Origin: Gemella haemolysans
GTDB lineage: Bacteria > Bacillota > Bacilli > Staphylococcales > Gemellaceae
Length of the DNA: 64,000 nt
NCBI RefSeq assembly: GCF_901873445.1
Contig: NZ_CABFLN010000016.1
Location: forward strand, 62,001 to 126,000
Direction of reading: 5' to 3'
A program made the translations under genes and the position numbers. Shown piece by piece: positions 28,640 through 38,855 of the stretch. How positions within the stretch are numbered: position 1 is the stretch's first letter; each line of letters opens with the position of its first letter. Under the pieces are notes generated by a model that was not told where the DNA came from, did no database searches, and worked only from the letters and a program-made list of their open reading frames with translations.

Positions 28640-29857
28640 TTATCTCGGGAAAAATATAGTCCCCTCTTTTTTAGTCTGACCTTTTGTTATAGATTCAACG
28701 ATAGTACTAGCTTTTTCAAGAGCTACTATCTGTCCATCTAATTTCTCAATTAAAATTTTTCTACCTTTATACGGACTATAGACACTCGCTTCTATATTCT
28801 CTATCCTTAAATAATATTGCTCATCGTACCCATTATCACGTAGCATATTTTGTATTTGAGCTAAATTCTCTTCGTTATAATCCACATACTCGAAAAGTTT
28901 TCTATTTTGCAATCTTTTCGCTAAATCTGCAGCTATTACATCATCTTTATCTTGGATAAGAGCACAACAGTATAATAACGAATTCTCATCTAATCTGAAA
29001 TACTCTTCTTCACTAACCTCTACTTTTTCTAAAAATGGAATTAGCACTTTCATATCTTCAAAATAATCTTTATTATCTTTAAAAATATCTTTCAATCTAT
29101 TAAATAATTGAATAAACACTGCTTCATAACTTCTAGCTACAGGGTGATAGTAAACTTGCCAGTACATTTGGTACCTTGCCATAATATAATCTTCTACACT
29201 ATGAATACCTGTATGTTTAACTACAATTACCTTCCTACCTTCACTTGTTTTTCTAACACGCATCGTACGCAATATTCTTTCTAAGTCAAATTGTCCATAA
29301 CTCGTAGCTGTAAAGTAAGAATCACGTAGTAAATAATCCATTCTATCAGCATCGAGTTGCCCAGAAACAATCTGATTCAATATATCATTTTCATGAGTAT
29401 GTTGAATAATAGAAACTATATCTTCAGGCATTTTTTTAGATACTGCTCGCAAAATAGAATTAAGTTCAGTGTCCCCCAATATTATTTTTGCTGTATATTC
29501 CTCATGACTATGATTAGTTACATGTTCAAAAGCATGAGAAAACGGACCGTGTCCAACATCATGTAATAAGCTAGCAAGCATCACGCACACTTTTTCATAT
29601 TCAGTTAACTCAGCGCAGAGCGTCTTAACCTCGGTTACCATCCTTCTTACAATTTCATATACCCCTAACGAGTGAGAAAATCTTGAATGTTCGGCTGTTG
29701 GATAAACTTGAAAATCTCCACCTAATTGTCTAATACGACGCAATCTTTGGAACTCTTTACTATCAAGACAATTCCAAATTACCTCATAATGAATATGTAT
29801 ATAACTATGAACAGGATCCTTTAATACTTTGGTTTCATCTAATCTTTTTAATTCCAT
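28640..29857 (-). CDS. HD-domain phosphohydrolase (YwfO-like)
   Basis: 405 residues from the ATG at 29857, favoured because AGGGGG lies 7 bases ahead; a GTG six codons earlier overlaps the site. HD motifs: HSRFSHSLGVYE (about 55), HDVGHGPFSHAFEH (about 105) and a later LDADRMDYLLRD. Family members such as YwfO have dNTP/NTP phosphohydrolase activity related to dGTPase/SAMHD1. Probably a nucleotide phosphohydrolase; the substrate is inferred from family. Confidence 0.85.
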   Translation of the reverse strand: MELKRLDETKVLKDPVHSYIHIHYEVIWNCLDSKEFQRLRRIRQLGGDFQVYPTAEHSRFSHSLGVYEIVRRMVTEVKTLCAELTEYEKVCVMLASLLHDVGHGPFSHAFEHVTNHSHEEYTAKIILGDTELNSILRAVSKKMPEDIVSIIQHTHENDILNQIVSGQLDADRMDYLLRDSYFTATSYGQFDLERILRTMRVRKTSEGRKVIVVKHTGIHSVEDYIMARYQMYWQVYYHPVARSYEAVFIQLFNRLKDIFKDNKDYFEDMKVLIPFLEKVEVSEEEYFRLDENSLLYCCALIQDKDDVIAADLAKRLQNRKLFEYVDYNEENLAQIQNMLRDNGYDEQYYLRIENIEASVYSPYKGRKILIEKLDGQIVALEKASTIVESITKGQTKKEGTIFFPR

Positions 29858-29962
29858 CCCTATTCCCCCTATCACAATCGATATTTTTTACTATATTTCA
29901 CTATTATTATATCAAAGCACAAAAAAAAGACAAGCCTAAGCTCATCTTTTTCACTCTTATTC

Positions 29963-30211
29963 TTATTTTTCGTCTACTACGTATGGTAAAAGTGCCATGT
30001 GTCTAGCTCTTTTAATTGCTGTAGTTAACATTCTTTGGTACTTAGCTGAAGTACCTGTTACACGACGGGGTAAGATTTTTCCACGTTCAGAGATGAATTT
30101 TTTAAGTAATTCTACATCTTTGTAGTCGATAAATTCTACGTTATTTTTAGTGAAATAACATACTTTTTTACGACGACGCATGTTGTTACGACGATTGTTA
30201 TTTACTGCCAT
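29963..30211 (-). CDS. rpsR: 30S ribosomal protein S18 (bS18)
   Basis: 82 residues with the conserved [21 protein letters not shown] and [26 protein letters not shown]. It forms the platform with S6 and 16S rRNA. Last gene of the rpsF-ssb-rpsR operon, 23 bp after ssb. Confidence 0.97.
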   Translation of the reverse strand: MAVNNNRRNNMRRRKKVCYFTKNNVEFIDYKDVELLKKFISERGKILPRRVTGTSAKYQRMLTTAIKRARHMALLPYVVDEK

Positions 30212-30234
30212 TGTGCATGTCCTCCTATGTAATT

Positions 30235-30807
30235 TTAGTCTTCTTTAAACGGATTTACTACATCCTGCATGAAGTCATCATCTAGATTACTTGGGAAGTT
30301 TTCCCCAAAATCAGAGAATGATGAACTATCATTAATAAAATCTTGCATAGCTGAATTAGCTTGTCCAAAGTTTTGATTAGTATTGTTATAATAATTTTGA
30401 TTATTGTTATTATTATAGGCTGGTTGTGATTGAGGTTGATTAAAACTCATAGAATCAAAACCATTGTTTTGTCTACTATGTGAGCTGTTTTTAGATTCAA
30501 GGAATTGAACACTTTCTGCTACTACTTCAGTAACATAAACTGTGTTTCCATCTTTACCTTGATAATTTCTAGTCTGTATTCTACCTTCAACTGAAACTTG
30601 ACTTCCACGCCCTAAGAAACGAGCCATATTTTCTGCTTGCTTTCTAAAAGCTACGCAGTTAATAAAGTCTGCTTGTCTTTGACCATTTTGGTCAGTGAAT
30701 GTTCTGTTTACAGCTACTGAGAAATAAAGCATTGGAATATTCGAACTAGAATATCTCAATTCTGGATCTTTAGTTAATCTACCTACTAATACTACACGAT
30801 TTACCAT
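30235..30807 (-). CDS. ssb: Single-stranded DNA-binding protein
   Basis: 190 residues: an OB-fold domain (1-108) with [19 protein letters not shown], then a Gln/Asn-rich flexible linker (about 110-160) and an acidic tail. The tail ends [15 protein letters not shown]: the usual protein-docking tip (acidic run ending exactly in PF) is here followed by three more charged residues, which is unusual. Location between rpsF and rpsR is the normal one for the essential SSB. Confidence 0.96.
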   Translation of the reverse strand: MVNRVVLVGRLTKDPELRYSSSNIPMLYFSVAVNRTFTDQNGQRQADFINCVAFRKQAENMARFLGRGSQVSVEGRIQTRNYQGKDGNTVYVTEVVAESVQFLESKNSSHSRQNNGFDSMSFNQPQSQPAYNNNNNQNYYNNTNQNFGQANSAMQDFINDSSSFSDFGENFPSNLDDDFMQDVVNPFKED

Positions 30808-30820
30808 AGTATTTCACCCC

Positions 30821-31108
30821 TTATTTTTCTAATCTTACTACCATATGACGGATGATGTCATCGCTAATTTTTGCTAAACGATCGAATTCTTTTGTAGACG
30901 CATCTGTTTCTGAAGTTAATTCTACTACATAGTAGTAAGCATCACTGAAGTCTTCGATTTCATAAGCTAGGCGTTTTTTACCTAAATCTTTAACTTCTAC
31001 TGCTTCTGCACCTTCTGAAAGAATATTTACGAATCTATCAACCACAGCTTTTTTAGCTTCTTCATCGATACGTGGTTGAACAGCAAACATTACTTCATAT
31101 TTTCTCAT
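30821..31108 (-). CDS. rpsF: 30S ribosomal protein S6 (bS6)
   Basis: 95 residues, typical [18 protein letters not shown] start and [19 protein letters not shown] core. First gene of the operon. GGAGG lies 10 bases before the ATG. Confidence 0.97.
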   Translation of the reverse strand: MRKYEVMFAVQPRIDEEAKKAVVDRFVNILSEGAEAVEVKDLGKKRLAYEIEDFSDAYYYVVELTSETDASTKEFDRLAKISDDIIRHMVVRLEK

Positions 31109-31137
31109 GTGTGTGTTACCTCCTTTTGGTCTTTGCG

Positions 31138-31216
31138 ACTCCCTAGTTTACTAGAGAGTAAGGAGTAATAAAATTACTCTAACGGTTATTATATCAATTC
31201 TAAAAATAAAAATCAA
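31138..31216 (-). promoter_or_regulatory. rpsF promoter and structured leader
   Basis: On the minus strand TTGATT (31211-31216) and TATAAT (31188-31193) are 17 bp apart. The leader then carries AGTAAT-TTT-ATTACT (31164-31178) and ACTCTCTAGT/ACTAGGGAGT (31138-31159), with a CCG near its 5' end, just before the ribosome site. Autoregulation of this operon by an S6:S18-binding leader is known in many bacteria; whether this leader is that motif cannot be settled by eye. Confidence 0.65.
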
Positions 31217-31839
31217 CTAATAACTATGTATTTTTTAAATATTTTTTAATTTAATCATCGTTAGTAAATATAAGTAAATCATAAATATAATTCATAATTA
31301 AATATTTACTGAGAAAATTACATTCTAGCTTCCTCTCCAACTTAATTACTTCTTAAGTTAGACTACGATAAATGTACTTGTTATTCTTTTTCTTCTATTA
31401 TAATACACAAAGCCACTATTCTTTAATCGATAGCTATTATCAATGCTAGGAACTTTATTTTTAATATTATATTTAACTATCCAAAACAATAATACTCTCT
31501 ATAATCTGTTGTATATCAATTATTTTCTATAATATAAAATAATATTGAAAACAACTATTATAAAAGTTATTGATTTATATAACAGAAATATATTATTGAA
31601 TTCAAAAATGCGCAAATCATTAATTTGTACATTCAAATTTTATATAAAAATATATATTTTATCTAGGTTTTTAGTTATATAACAGATATTTACAACGATT
31701 AATTATAGGTGTAAAATATAGATGTAAACAAATAAGAGGTGTTTATAACAAAAATTAAATGATGATTATCCACTATTATACTTTACAGATATTCTCATTA
31801 TTTCTGTTATAAATCCCTGAATTAAAAGGAGTAAAAATC
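31217..31839. promoter_or_regulatory. Long AT-rich region upstream of adhE
   Basis: No gene is visible. TTATATAACAGA occurs at 31575-31586 and 31675-31686, and its core reappears inverted as TCTGTTATAA at 31803-31812. TAAACA-N9-TGTTTA forms an inverted repeat at 31725-31745. A TGnTATAAA extended -10-like element at 31806-31814 is a possible promoter for adhE. A canonical Rex site (TTGTGA..TCACAA) was looked for and not found. Confidence 0.4.
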
Positions 31840-34482
31840 ATGTCTAAAGAAAAATTACAAACTGTAGATCCAGTTGAAGAAGTAAATACGTTAGTATCAA
31901 AAGCATTAGTTGCTTTAGATGAATTCAAAAAGATCGAAGATCAAGAGAAAATTGATGCAATAGTTCAGGCAGCAGCAGTTGCAGCTCTTGAAGCACACGG
32001 ACCGCTAGCTGTTGCAGCAGTTGAAGAAACTGGTCGTGGTGTTGTTGAAGACAAAGCGATTAAAAATCTTTATGCATGTGAATACATTGTAAACTACATG
32101 CGCGATCTTAAAACTGTTGGAGTAATCGACAAAGATGACGTTGATGGACTTACAGCAATAGCTGAACCAGTTGGTGTTGTTTGTGGTGTTGTACCAACAA
32201 CTAACCCAACATCAACAACAGTATTCAAATCTCTAATCTGTTTAAAAACTCGTAACCCAATAATTTTCAGTTTCCACCCATCTGCAAATGAATGTTCTAA
32301 ACAAGCTGCTCGTATCGTTCGTGATGCAGCAGTTAAAGCAGGGGCTCCTGAAAACTGTATCCAATTCATCGAAAAACCATCTATGGAAGGAACACACGCT
32401 TTAATGAACCACGATGGTGTAGCTACAATCCTTGCTACTGGTGGTAACGCAATGGTTCGCGCAGCTTACTCTTGCGGTAAACCGGCTCTAGGTGTTGGTG
32501 CTGGTAACGTACCTGCTTATGTACACAAAGAAGCTAAACTTAAACAAGCTGTTAACGACATCGTATTAAGTAAAGCATTCGACAATGGTATGATTTGTGC
32601 CAGTGAACAAGCTGCGATCGTTGATAAAGAATTATACGATGAATTCGTTAAACTTATGAAATCTCACAGAGTACACTTCGTAACTAAAGAAGAAAAAGCT
32701 AAATTAGAAAACTTATTATTCGGTGTTGAAGCAAACTCTGAAAACTGTGCCGGAGCTAAATTAAACTCTGTAATCGTTGGTAAACCAGCTACAGAAATCG
32801 CTAAATTAGCTGGATTCGAGGTTCCTAAAGGAACAGTAATCTTAGCTGCTGAATGTAGTGAAGTTGGTGTTAAAGAACCACTTACTCGTGAAAAACTATC
32901 TCCAGTATTAGCTGTATTAAAATCTAGTAGCACAAAAGATGGTATTGAAAAAGCTAGACAAATGGTTGAATTCAACGGTCTAGGACACACTGCAGCAATC
33001 CACACTCAAAACGAAGAAGTTGCTGAAGAATTTGGTAAAGTAGTTCGTGCTTGTCGTGTAGTTTGGAACTCACCTTCTACATTCGGAGGAATCGGGGATG
33101 TTTACAACGCATTTATCCCATCTCTAACTCTTGGATGTGGTAGCTATGGACGCAACTCAGTATCTGGTAACGTAAATGCTGTTAACTTACTAAACATCAA
33201 ATTAATCGGACGTAGAAACAACAACATGCAATGGTTCAAATTACCTCCAAAAGTTTACTTCGAACCAAATGCTATCAAATACTTAAGTGAAATGGAGGGT
33301 TTAGAAAGAGTAATGATCGTAACTGACGAATCAATGGTTAAACTTGGTTTCGCAGGACGCATCATCGATCAATTAAACCGTCGTAAAAATAAAGTTCAAT
33401 ACGAAGTATTCGCTGGAGTAGAACCTAACCCTGATATCACAACTGTAAGACGTGGATTAGAAATCATGAATACTTTCGAACCTAACACTATCGTAGCACT
33501 AGGTGGTGGTTCTCCAATGGACGCAGCTAAAATCATGTGGTTATTCTACGAAAGACCAGATGCAGACTTCAAAGAACTTGTTCAAAAATTCGCAGATATC
33601 AGAAAACGTACTGTAAAATTCCCTCACTTAGGACAAAAAGCTAAATTCATCGCTGTTCCAACAACTTCTGGTACAGGTAGTGAAGTTACACCATTTGCAG
33701 TAATCTCTGACAAAGAAAATGATAAAAAATATCCGTTAGCTGACTATGCTATCACTCCACACGTAGCAATCGTTGACCCAGTACTAGTTCAAACAGTACC
33801 AGCTAGACCAACAGCTGCAACAGGTATGGACGTATTAACTCACGCAACTGAAGCTTATACTTCTATCCTTGCTAACGATTATACTGATGGATTAGCACTT
33901 CGTGCAATCAAACTTGTATTCGAAAACTTAGAAAAATCTGTTAAAGAATTCGATAAAGACGCTAGAGAAAAAATGCACAACGCTTCTTGCCTAGCTGGTA
34001 TGGCTTTCGCAAATGCATTCTTAGGAATTTCTCACTCAATGGCCCACAAAATCGGTGGTAAATTCCACACTATCCACGGTGAAACTAACGCAACATTATT
34101 ACCATACGTAATCAAATACAATGGTACTCGTCCAGGTAAAGTATCTCTATGGCCTAAATACGAACACTATCAAGCTGATGAAAGATTCCAAGACATCGCT
34201 CGTATGCTAGGACTAAAAGCTGATACTCCTGAACAAGCAGTTGATTCTTATGCTCAAGCAGTATTCGAACTTGGTAAACGTGTAGGAACTCCAATGTGCT
34301 TCAGAGATCATGGTGTTGACTACGAAGCATTCAAAGCAGCTCTACCTACTTTAGCAATGGATGCTTACGAAGACCAATGTACTCCAGCCAACCCAAGATT
34401 AGCTCTAATCAAAGATATGGAAGGTATCATGGAAGCAGCTTGGTTCGGATTTGATGAGAAAAAATTCGTAGAAAATCAATAA
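31840..34482 (+). CDS. adhE: Bifunctional acetaldehyde-CoA/alcohol dehydrogenase
   Basis: Reduces acetyl-CoA to acetaldehyde and then ethanol, regenerating NAD in fermentation; forms filaments (spirosomes) in other bacteria. 880 residues: N-terminal aldehyde dehydrogenase (about 1-440) with the Cys in NGMICASEQA (about 251), a linker, and C-terminal iron alcohol dehydrogenase (about 455-880) with GGGSPMDAAK and metal ligands in HSMAHKIGGKFHTIHG. Both active sites look intact. AAAAGGAG precedes the ATG. Monocistronic. Confidence 0.97.
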   Translation: MSKEKLQTVDPVEEVNTLVSKALVALDEFKKIEDQEKIDAIVQAAAVAALEAHGPLAVAAVEETGRGVVEDKAIKNLYACEYIVNYMRDLKTVGVIDKDDVDGLTAIAEPVGVVCGVVPTTNPTSTTVFKSLICLKTRNPIIFSFHPSANECSKQAARIVRDAAVKAGAPENCIQFIEKPSMEGTHALMNHDGVATILATGGNAMVRAAYSCGKPALGVGAGNVPAYVHKEAKLKQAVNDIVLSKAFDNGMICASEQAAIVDKELYDEFVKLMKSHRVHFVTKEEKAKLENLLFGVEANSENCAGAKLNSVIVGKPATEIAKLAGFEVPKGTVILAAECSEVGVKEPLTREKLSPVLAVLKSSSTKDGIEKARQMVEFNGLGHTAAIHTQNEEVAEEFGKVVRACRVVWNSPSTFGGIGDVYNAFIPSLTLGCGSYGRNSVSGNVNAVNLLNIKLIGRRNNNMQWFKLPPKVYFEPNAIKYLSEMEGLERVMIVTDESMVKLGFAGRIIDQLNRRKNKVQYEVFAGVEPNPDITTVRRGLEIMNTFEPNTIVALGGGSPMDAAKIMWLFYERPDADFKELVQKFADIRKRTVKFPHLGQKAKFIAVPTTSGTGSEVTPFAVISDKENDKKYPLADYAITPHVAIVDPVLVQTVPARPTAATGMDVLTHATEAYTSILANDYTDGLALRAIKLVFENLEKSVKEFDKDAREKMHNASCLAGMAFANAFLGISHSMAHKIGGKFHTIHGETNATLLPYVIKYNGTRPGKVSLWPKYEHYQADERFQDIARMLGLKADTPEQAVDSYAQAVFELGKRVGTPMCFRDHGVDYEAFKAALPTLAMDAYEDQCTPANPRLALIKDMEGIMEAAWFGFDEKKFVENQ

Positions 34483-34551
34483 GCTATTCATTCATAATCA
34501 CAGAACATTAAACTCATACTTCTTTTCATCCATGAAGTAATGAATAGAAGC

Positions 34552-34587
34552 ATCCCCTTAGACAAAATCTAAGGGGATTGTTTTTTT
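34552..34587 (+). terminator. adhE terminator
   Basis: ATCCCCTTAGA (34552-34562) pairs perfectly with TCTAAGGGGAT (34568-34578), then TGTTTTTTT. Confidence 0.92.
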
Positions 34588-35821
34588 ATTGTTTAACTTT
34601 AAATGAATACATCAAAACTATAATTAATAATAGTAATAAACTATATAATGCAAATGATGCACTAATAGCGTTAGCGAAAAATAATATTACTGTTGTTCCT
34701 ATTGGAACAGAAATAGTAATAACAGTACTAAAAATACTATATATTGATGTTTGTTTTTCCTCAGGAACTGATTGTAAAATCAATGCATCTAGTTTTGGAT
34801 TCGATATTCCTGCAAAATAACCTATTATTACAGTTAAAATAATAAGTATAAATTTATTTTGGAGCATCAATAGATTTCCTAAATACATAATGAATAAAAT
34901 TATTTCTAATATAGCATTATTTCTCAAACTCATATTTTTATAGTAACTAATTTGGTAGACTCCTCCGATAATTGTACTAACTACCTCCACTATTTCTAAT
35001 AAAGTAATAGTATAGGCTACATTCCCAAATAATAAACTCTCATTTTTTACTAAAATTACTAGAAGTAAAGCGAACATCGAAGATGAGTAAAAATTCATCC
35101 CTAGAAATAGTATAACAAAATTATATATTTTCTTTATCTCACGGAGTATTTTAAAGTTTTCAATAGTATCTTTTAAAAATCTTTTAGTACTTACCTTCTC
35201 TTTATTATTAATTTTAAAACTGCCAATCTCTGCTTTCATCGCATTTTTATATTTTGCCAGTATTAAAAATGCTATCAAGAATAGTGCTGCATTTAACATA
35301 CCAAAGTATGAGTAATTGTAACTTAAAAGCCCTAAAACAAATACTCCAACAGCCTTTCCACCAAGCGAGATTGTATTGTTTATAGAACTAATAAATGCTA
35401 ATGCTTCACTTAGTTGTTCTTTACGTACTAATCTAGTATTAATCGACATTGATAAATAACCATTATATCCGCCTAGAATATCTGCAACTACATTTACAAA
35501 TACTAATACAATAAAAATCCACCATTGTACTCCGTAAATGCACACCAAAGCAAATAACGAAAATAATAAAAACTGATAAAATCTGGTAGATAGTGTTCTG
35601 TTGTACTTATCTTTTGTCTGATCTGCAAAATATCCTAAGATAAATGAGATAATATAAGGCAATGTCGTAGCTATCGAAACTATACTCACGGCTAATTCTG
35701 GATTCGGTAAACTCGTCGCATAAATAATAAATGCAATATCAAATAGCGTTCTACCAGCATTCCCAAATGCCGATGAAATAGTGAATAACCTATAGAGTTT
35801 ATTTTTCAAGAAAATATTCAT
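34586..35821 (-). CDS. MFS transporter, substrate unknown
   Basis: 411 residues with about 12 membrane segments; looks like the drug/macrolide-efflux-like MFS_3 type (loops GYFADQTKDKYNR after segment 2). AGGAGG precedes the ATG. It converges on adhE and appears monocistronic. No pathway context. Confidence 0.8.
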   Translation of the reverse strand: MNIFLKNKLYRLFTISSAFGNAGRTLFDIAFIIYATSLPNPELAVSIVSIATTLPYIISFILGYFADQTKDKYNRTLSTRFYQFLLFSLFALVCIYGVQWWIFIVLVFVNVVADILGGYNGYLSMSINTRLVRKEQLSEALAFISSINNTISLGGKAVGVFVLGLLSYNYSYFGMLNAALFLIAFLILAKYKNAMKAEIGSFKINNKEKVSTKRFLKDTIENFKILREIKKIYNFVILFLGMNFYSSSMFALLLVILVKNESLLFGNVAYTITLLEIVEVVSTIIGGVYQISYYKNMSLRNNAILEIILFIMYLGNLLMLQNKFILIILTVIIGYFAGISNPKLDALILQSVPEEKQTSIYSIFSTVITISVPIGTTVILFFANAISASFALYSLLLLLIIVLMYSFKVKQ

Positions 35822-35943
35822 CGAATATCACCTCCTATATTAGCTCTATTTTACATTAGCAGCATCGAATTTTCAATATATTATATATTCTTTTTTGAAA
35901 ATTTAAAATATTTATCATCAAACTTTAAATTCCTTATTATTAA

Positions 35944-36007
35944 TAAAAAAAGAGCAACTAAATGAAATCCTAATTCCCATGAACTCAAATTCGTCTTAGT
36001 TACTCTT
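35944..36007 (-). terminator. Terminator of the helicase gene
   Basis: On the minus strand AGAGTAACTAA pairs with TTAGTTGCTCT (one mispair) across a structured loop, then seven T. It starts 15 bases after the stop. Confidence 0.75.
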
Positions 36008-36021
36008 TAATCTATTATATT

Positions 36022-38835
36022 TTATATTCTATCCCTCGTGAAATATTCGTACATATCTTCTCGAATTGGAGTCTGTATTTTATAGAAGAACTGAATTACA
36101 GTATCTCCGCTTCTTTCTCTAGCTACTAATTTAGGCTCTCCCGTCGTCTTCATCTCACCTAGGAAGTAAAATATTCGTGCTCCATCTTTATCATCTTTAT
36201 TTTTCCTCATAAATAGATAGATTTTCGTCTCGTTATTATAGAAATAGTCGCACTCTTTCGATTCTAAATTCCTTCTCGGCTTCGACATCGAAGTAAAACC
36301 ATTATCCGGTAAAAATCCATGTGTATAATCTCGGTTAAATGAATTTTCATCAATGTCGTAGTTAATAAATACTGGTAAAGTCTTTGTTCTTTCATCGTAT
36401 TTATAACCACCTATAGCTAATGGCACGTAGTTTATGCCCCATGAGAATAATTTACAAATATCTTCGAAACTATATTTCTCATACAATACAAAATTAGTAT
36501 CTTTGTATAAATTATCTTTGTAATATTTATTATATCTGTAAATTCCATAGTCTACCAAATCTTGTAACAATTCCCTAAAAATCTCAGACTGCAATTGTTC
36601 TTCAAACTCCTTAGATATTTTTATCTCAGCTACATTCTCATCTAAAAATATACAATCATAAAACTTCTTCTTAGTGATACTGCTAGTTACGAAATTGTTA
36701 GTAAGTATCTTTCTACTAACATCCAACTCATAATCTACGATAAATTTATTATAATCTTTCAACATAATTTCTTCAAAAGCTGTAAGAATATTACGCTTCT
36801 TCTCATCTAATAACAAACGTAAAATTATAAGTTCTTCTATCTTTTTACTCAAAATTAAATTAGTAGAAACAAAATTTAACATATTCTCTGCAGTCTTTGT
36901 CAGTTTTCCACTATATTTAAATTGTTTTTCCTTCTTGGATAGGAATGAATAATAACTTCCAGCTACCTCGAAAATCTTTCTAACATCAATAGCGTCATAG
37001 TTTTCAAAATCTGAATAAGTAGGTATTCTTCCAAGCTTATTTTTAAGCTTATAATATTCATCAGTAACAAATAGCCACGTATTTAACTTCACATTGTCTA
37101 TCGCGCTATAAATTCTTTGTTTAGAGATTTCATCAAAATGAATAGTCGATATCCCAGGAATATACCTAGTCCCCTGAGATAAAAACTTCCTTACAGTATC
37201 TTTATCATAACTATTATCACCAGATAGAGCCACAGGTATTAAAAAGTTATTTTTATAATTGGCTATAAAATCTATTATTACAACAAACTCCTTATCCGCA
37301 GATTTTCGCAAGCCACGACCTAGCTGTTGAATAAAGATAATAGAACTCTGAGTAGGTCTTAACATAATAACTTGATTAACCTCAGGAATATCTACACCTT
37401 CATTGAAAATATCTACAGTAAATATATAATCTAGCATATCACCATCATTCGCAACTAACTTAGCAATCTCCTGTTCACGGCGCTCCTGACTATTTTCACC
37501 TGTTAAGCTAGTAGTATTATAACCACGCCTATTAAATTCTTCGCTAAGTACCTTAGCTTCTTGTTTCGATGAACAGAAAACTAGACCCTTTACCCTATCT
37601 CCTGAATAACCATAATAATTAATTTTACTTATAATATGCTCTATGCGTTCGCTAGACACTAGATTTGAAAAATCGCTTAGCTCGTCAATAACCTTACCAT
37701 CGACTTCTAAATCACTAATACCAAAGTAATGAAACGGACATAATAATGAATTTTCCATCGCTTCTTTTAAGCGAACTTCATAAACGATATTATTGTTAAA
37801 CAATTCATAAATATTAAAACTATCCGTTCTATCAGGGCTTGCCGTCATCCCTAGATAAAATGTTGGTTTAAAATAATCCATCAATCTAAGATAACTGTCA
37901 GCTCCTGCCCTATGTACCTCATCTATTATGATTTCATCAAAATGAGTATCATTAAAATTCTTAAAAACATCTTCTTTAGACATAGTTTGAACAGTAGAAA
38001 AAATAAAATCCGCTTCTATATTTTTCTCCTTACCTGTAAGTAAACCATAGCTACGACTAGTTCCAAAAATAGTCTTAAATGTCTCCAGCGCCTGACGAGC
38101 AATCTGTTCCCTATGAACGATAAACAACAATCTCTTTGCACCTATACTCTTCATCGCAAAAGCAGCCGCAAATGTCTTACCAGTTCCTGTCGCAGAAATA
38201 AGAAGACCTTTATTATCTTGATTACGAAGTTTTTCGAAATTTTCTATAAAACTTCTTTGCATCTTATTCGGCTTGATTTCCTCGGAAATAATTTTTTCAG
38301 TAACAGTCTCAACCTTATTACTAGCGAATTCTTCAACATACTTATCTTTTATTTCAGAGTAAGACTTGGCCTTCTTCCATAAGCTATTAAACTCATATAG
38401 AATGTTATCCGTTAGAATCCTATCACCCTCAACAAAAGTATTCCATTCTTTATTTATCGTAAGTGCAGCACTCGTTAAGTTCGAACTTCCCATCAGTACT
38501 TTCCATGAATCACCATATCTAAATAAATAACCTTTAGTATGGAAGCCGTGTTTATTTTCTACACAATCATAAATTTTTAGAGAGATATTTTTAAAATTAG
38601 ACAATTTCTCTAACACTTTAGGAGTATTAAAATATAAATAATTCGTCGTTAAAACTTTTCCACGGATATTTTTTTCTTCTAAATTCTTCAAAGTTTGAAG
38701 TAAACTAGTTAAACCACTTTCTGAAATAAACGCCACGCTGAAAATAAATTCATCGCAAATTTCTAATTCACTCTCAAGCGTACTAAGAACTTTCATCGCT
38801 TTTAGATGATTATTATAAACAAATGTATTCTTCAT
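36022..38835 (-). CDS. PLD-like nuclease / DEAD helicase / DUF3427 protein
   Basis: 937 residues in three parts. N-terminal phospholipase-D-like domain (about 1-150) with HTKGYLFRYGDSW...MGSSNLT. Superfamily 2 helicase (about 195-560) with Walker A SATGTGKTFA, DEVH box, TASPDR and motif VI QQLGRGLRKS. C-terminal DUF3427 region (about 600-937) of unknown fold, partly resembling restriction-enzyme-like domains. The architecture occurs in many bacterial genomes and suggests nucleic acid cleavage or remodelling, perhaps defence, but no function is established. It is 20 bp after folP with a strong AAGGAGG, so it may share that transcript. Confidence 0.85.
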   Translation of the reverse strand: MKNTFVYNNHLKAMKVLSTLESELEICDEFIFSVAFISESGLTSLLQTLKNLEEKNIRGKVLTTNYLYFNTPKVLEKLSNFKNISLKIYDCVENKHGFHTKGYLFRYGDSWKVLMGSSNLTSAALTINKEWNTFVEGDRILTDNILYEFNSLWKKAKSYSEIKDKYVEEFASNKVETVTEKIISEEIKPNKMQRSFIENFEKLRNQDNKGLLISATGTGKTFAAAFAMKSIGAKRLLFIVHREQIARQALETFKTIFGTSRSYGLLTGKEKNIEADFIFSTVQTMSKEDVFKNFNDTHFDEIIIDEVHRAGADSYLRLMDYFKPTFYLGMTASPDRTDSFNIYELFNNNIVYEVRLKEAMENSLLCPFHYFGISDLEVDGKVIDELSDFSNLVSSERIEHIISKINYYGYSGDRVKGLVFCSSKQEAKVLSEEFNRRGYNTTSLTGENSQERREQEIAKLVANDGDMLDYIFTVDIFNEGVDIPEVNQVIMLRPTQSSIIFIQQLGRGLRKSADKEFVVIIDFIANYKNNFLIPVALSGDNSYDKDTVRKFLSQGTRYIPGISTIHFDEISKQRIYSAIDNVKLNTWLFVTDEYYKLKNKLGRIPTYSDFENYDAIDVRKIFEVAGSYYSFLSKKEKQFKYSGKLTKTAENMLNFVSTNLILSKKIEELIILRLLLDEKKRNILTAFEEIMLKDYNKFIVDYELDVSRKILTNNFVTSSITKKKFYDCIFLDENVAEIKISKEFEEQLQSEIFRELLQDLVDYGIYRYNKYYKDNLYKDTNFVLYEKYSFEDICKLFSWGINYVPLAIGGYKYDERTKTLPVFINYDIDENSFNRDYTHGFLPDNGFTSMSKPRRNLESKECDYFYNNETKIYLFMRKNKDDKDGARIFYFLGEMKTTGEPKLVARERSGDTVIQFFYKIQTPIREDMYEYFTRDRI

Positions 38836-38855
38836 TTTAACCTCCTTCTGTTAGA

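Noticed and set aside
31200..31839. Rex operator upstream of adhE
   Set aside because: No TTGTGA-N6-TCACAA-like palindrome was found; only the TTATATAACAGA repeats.
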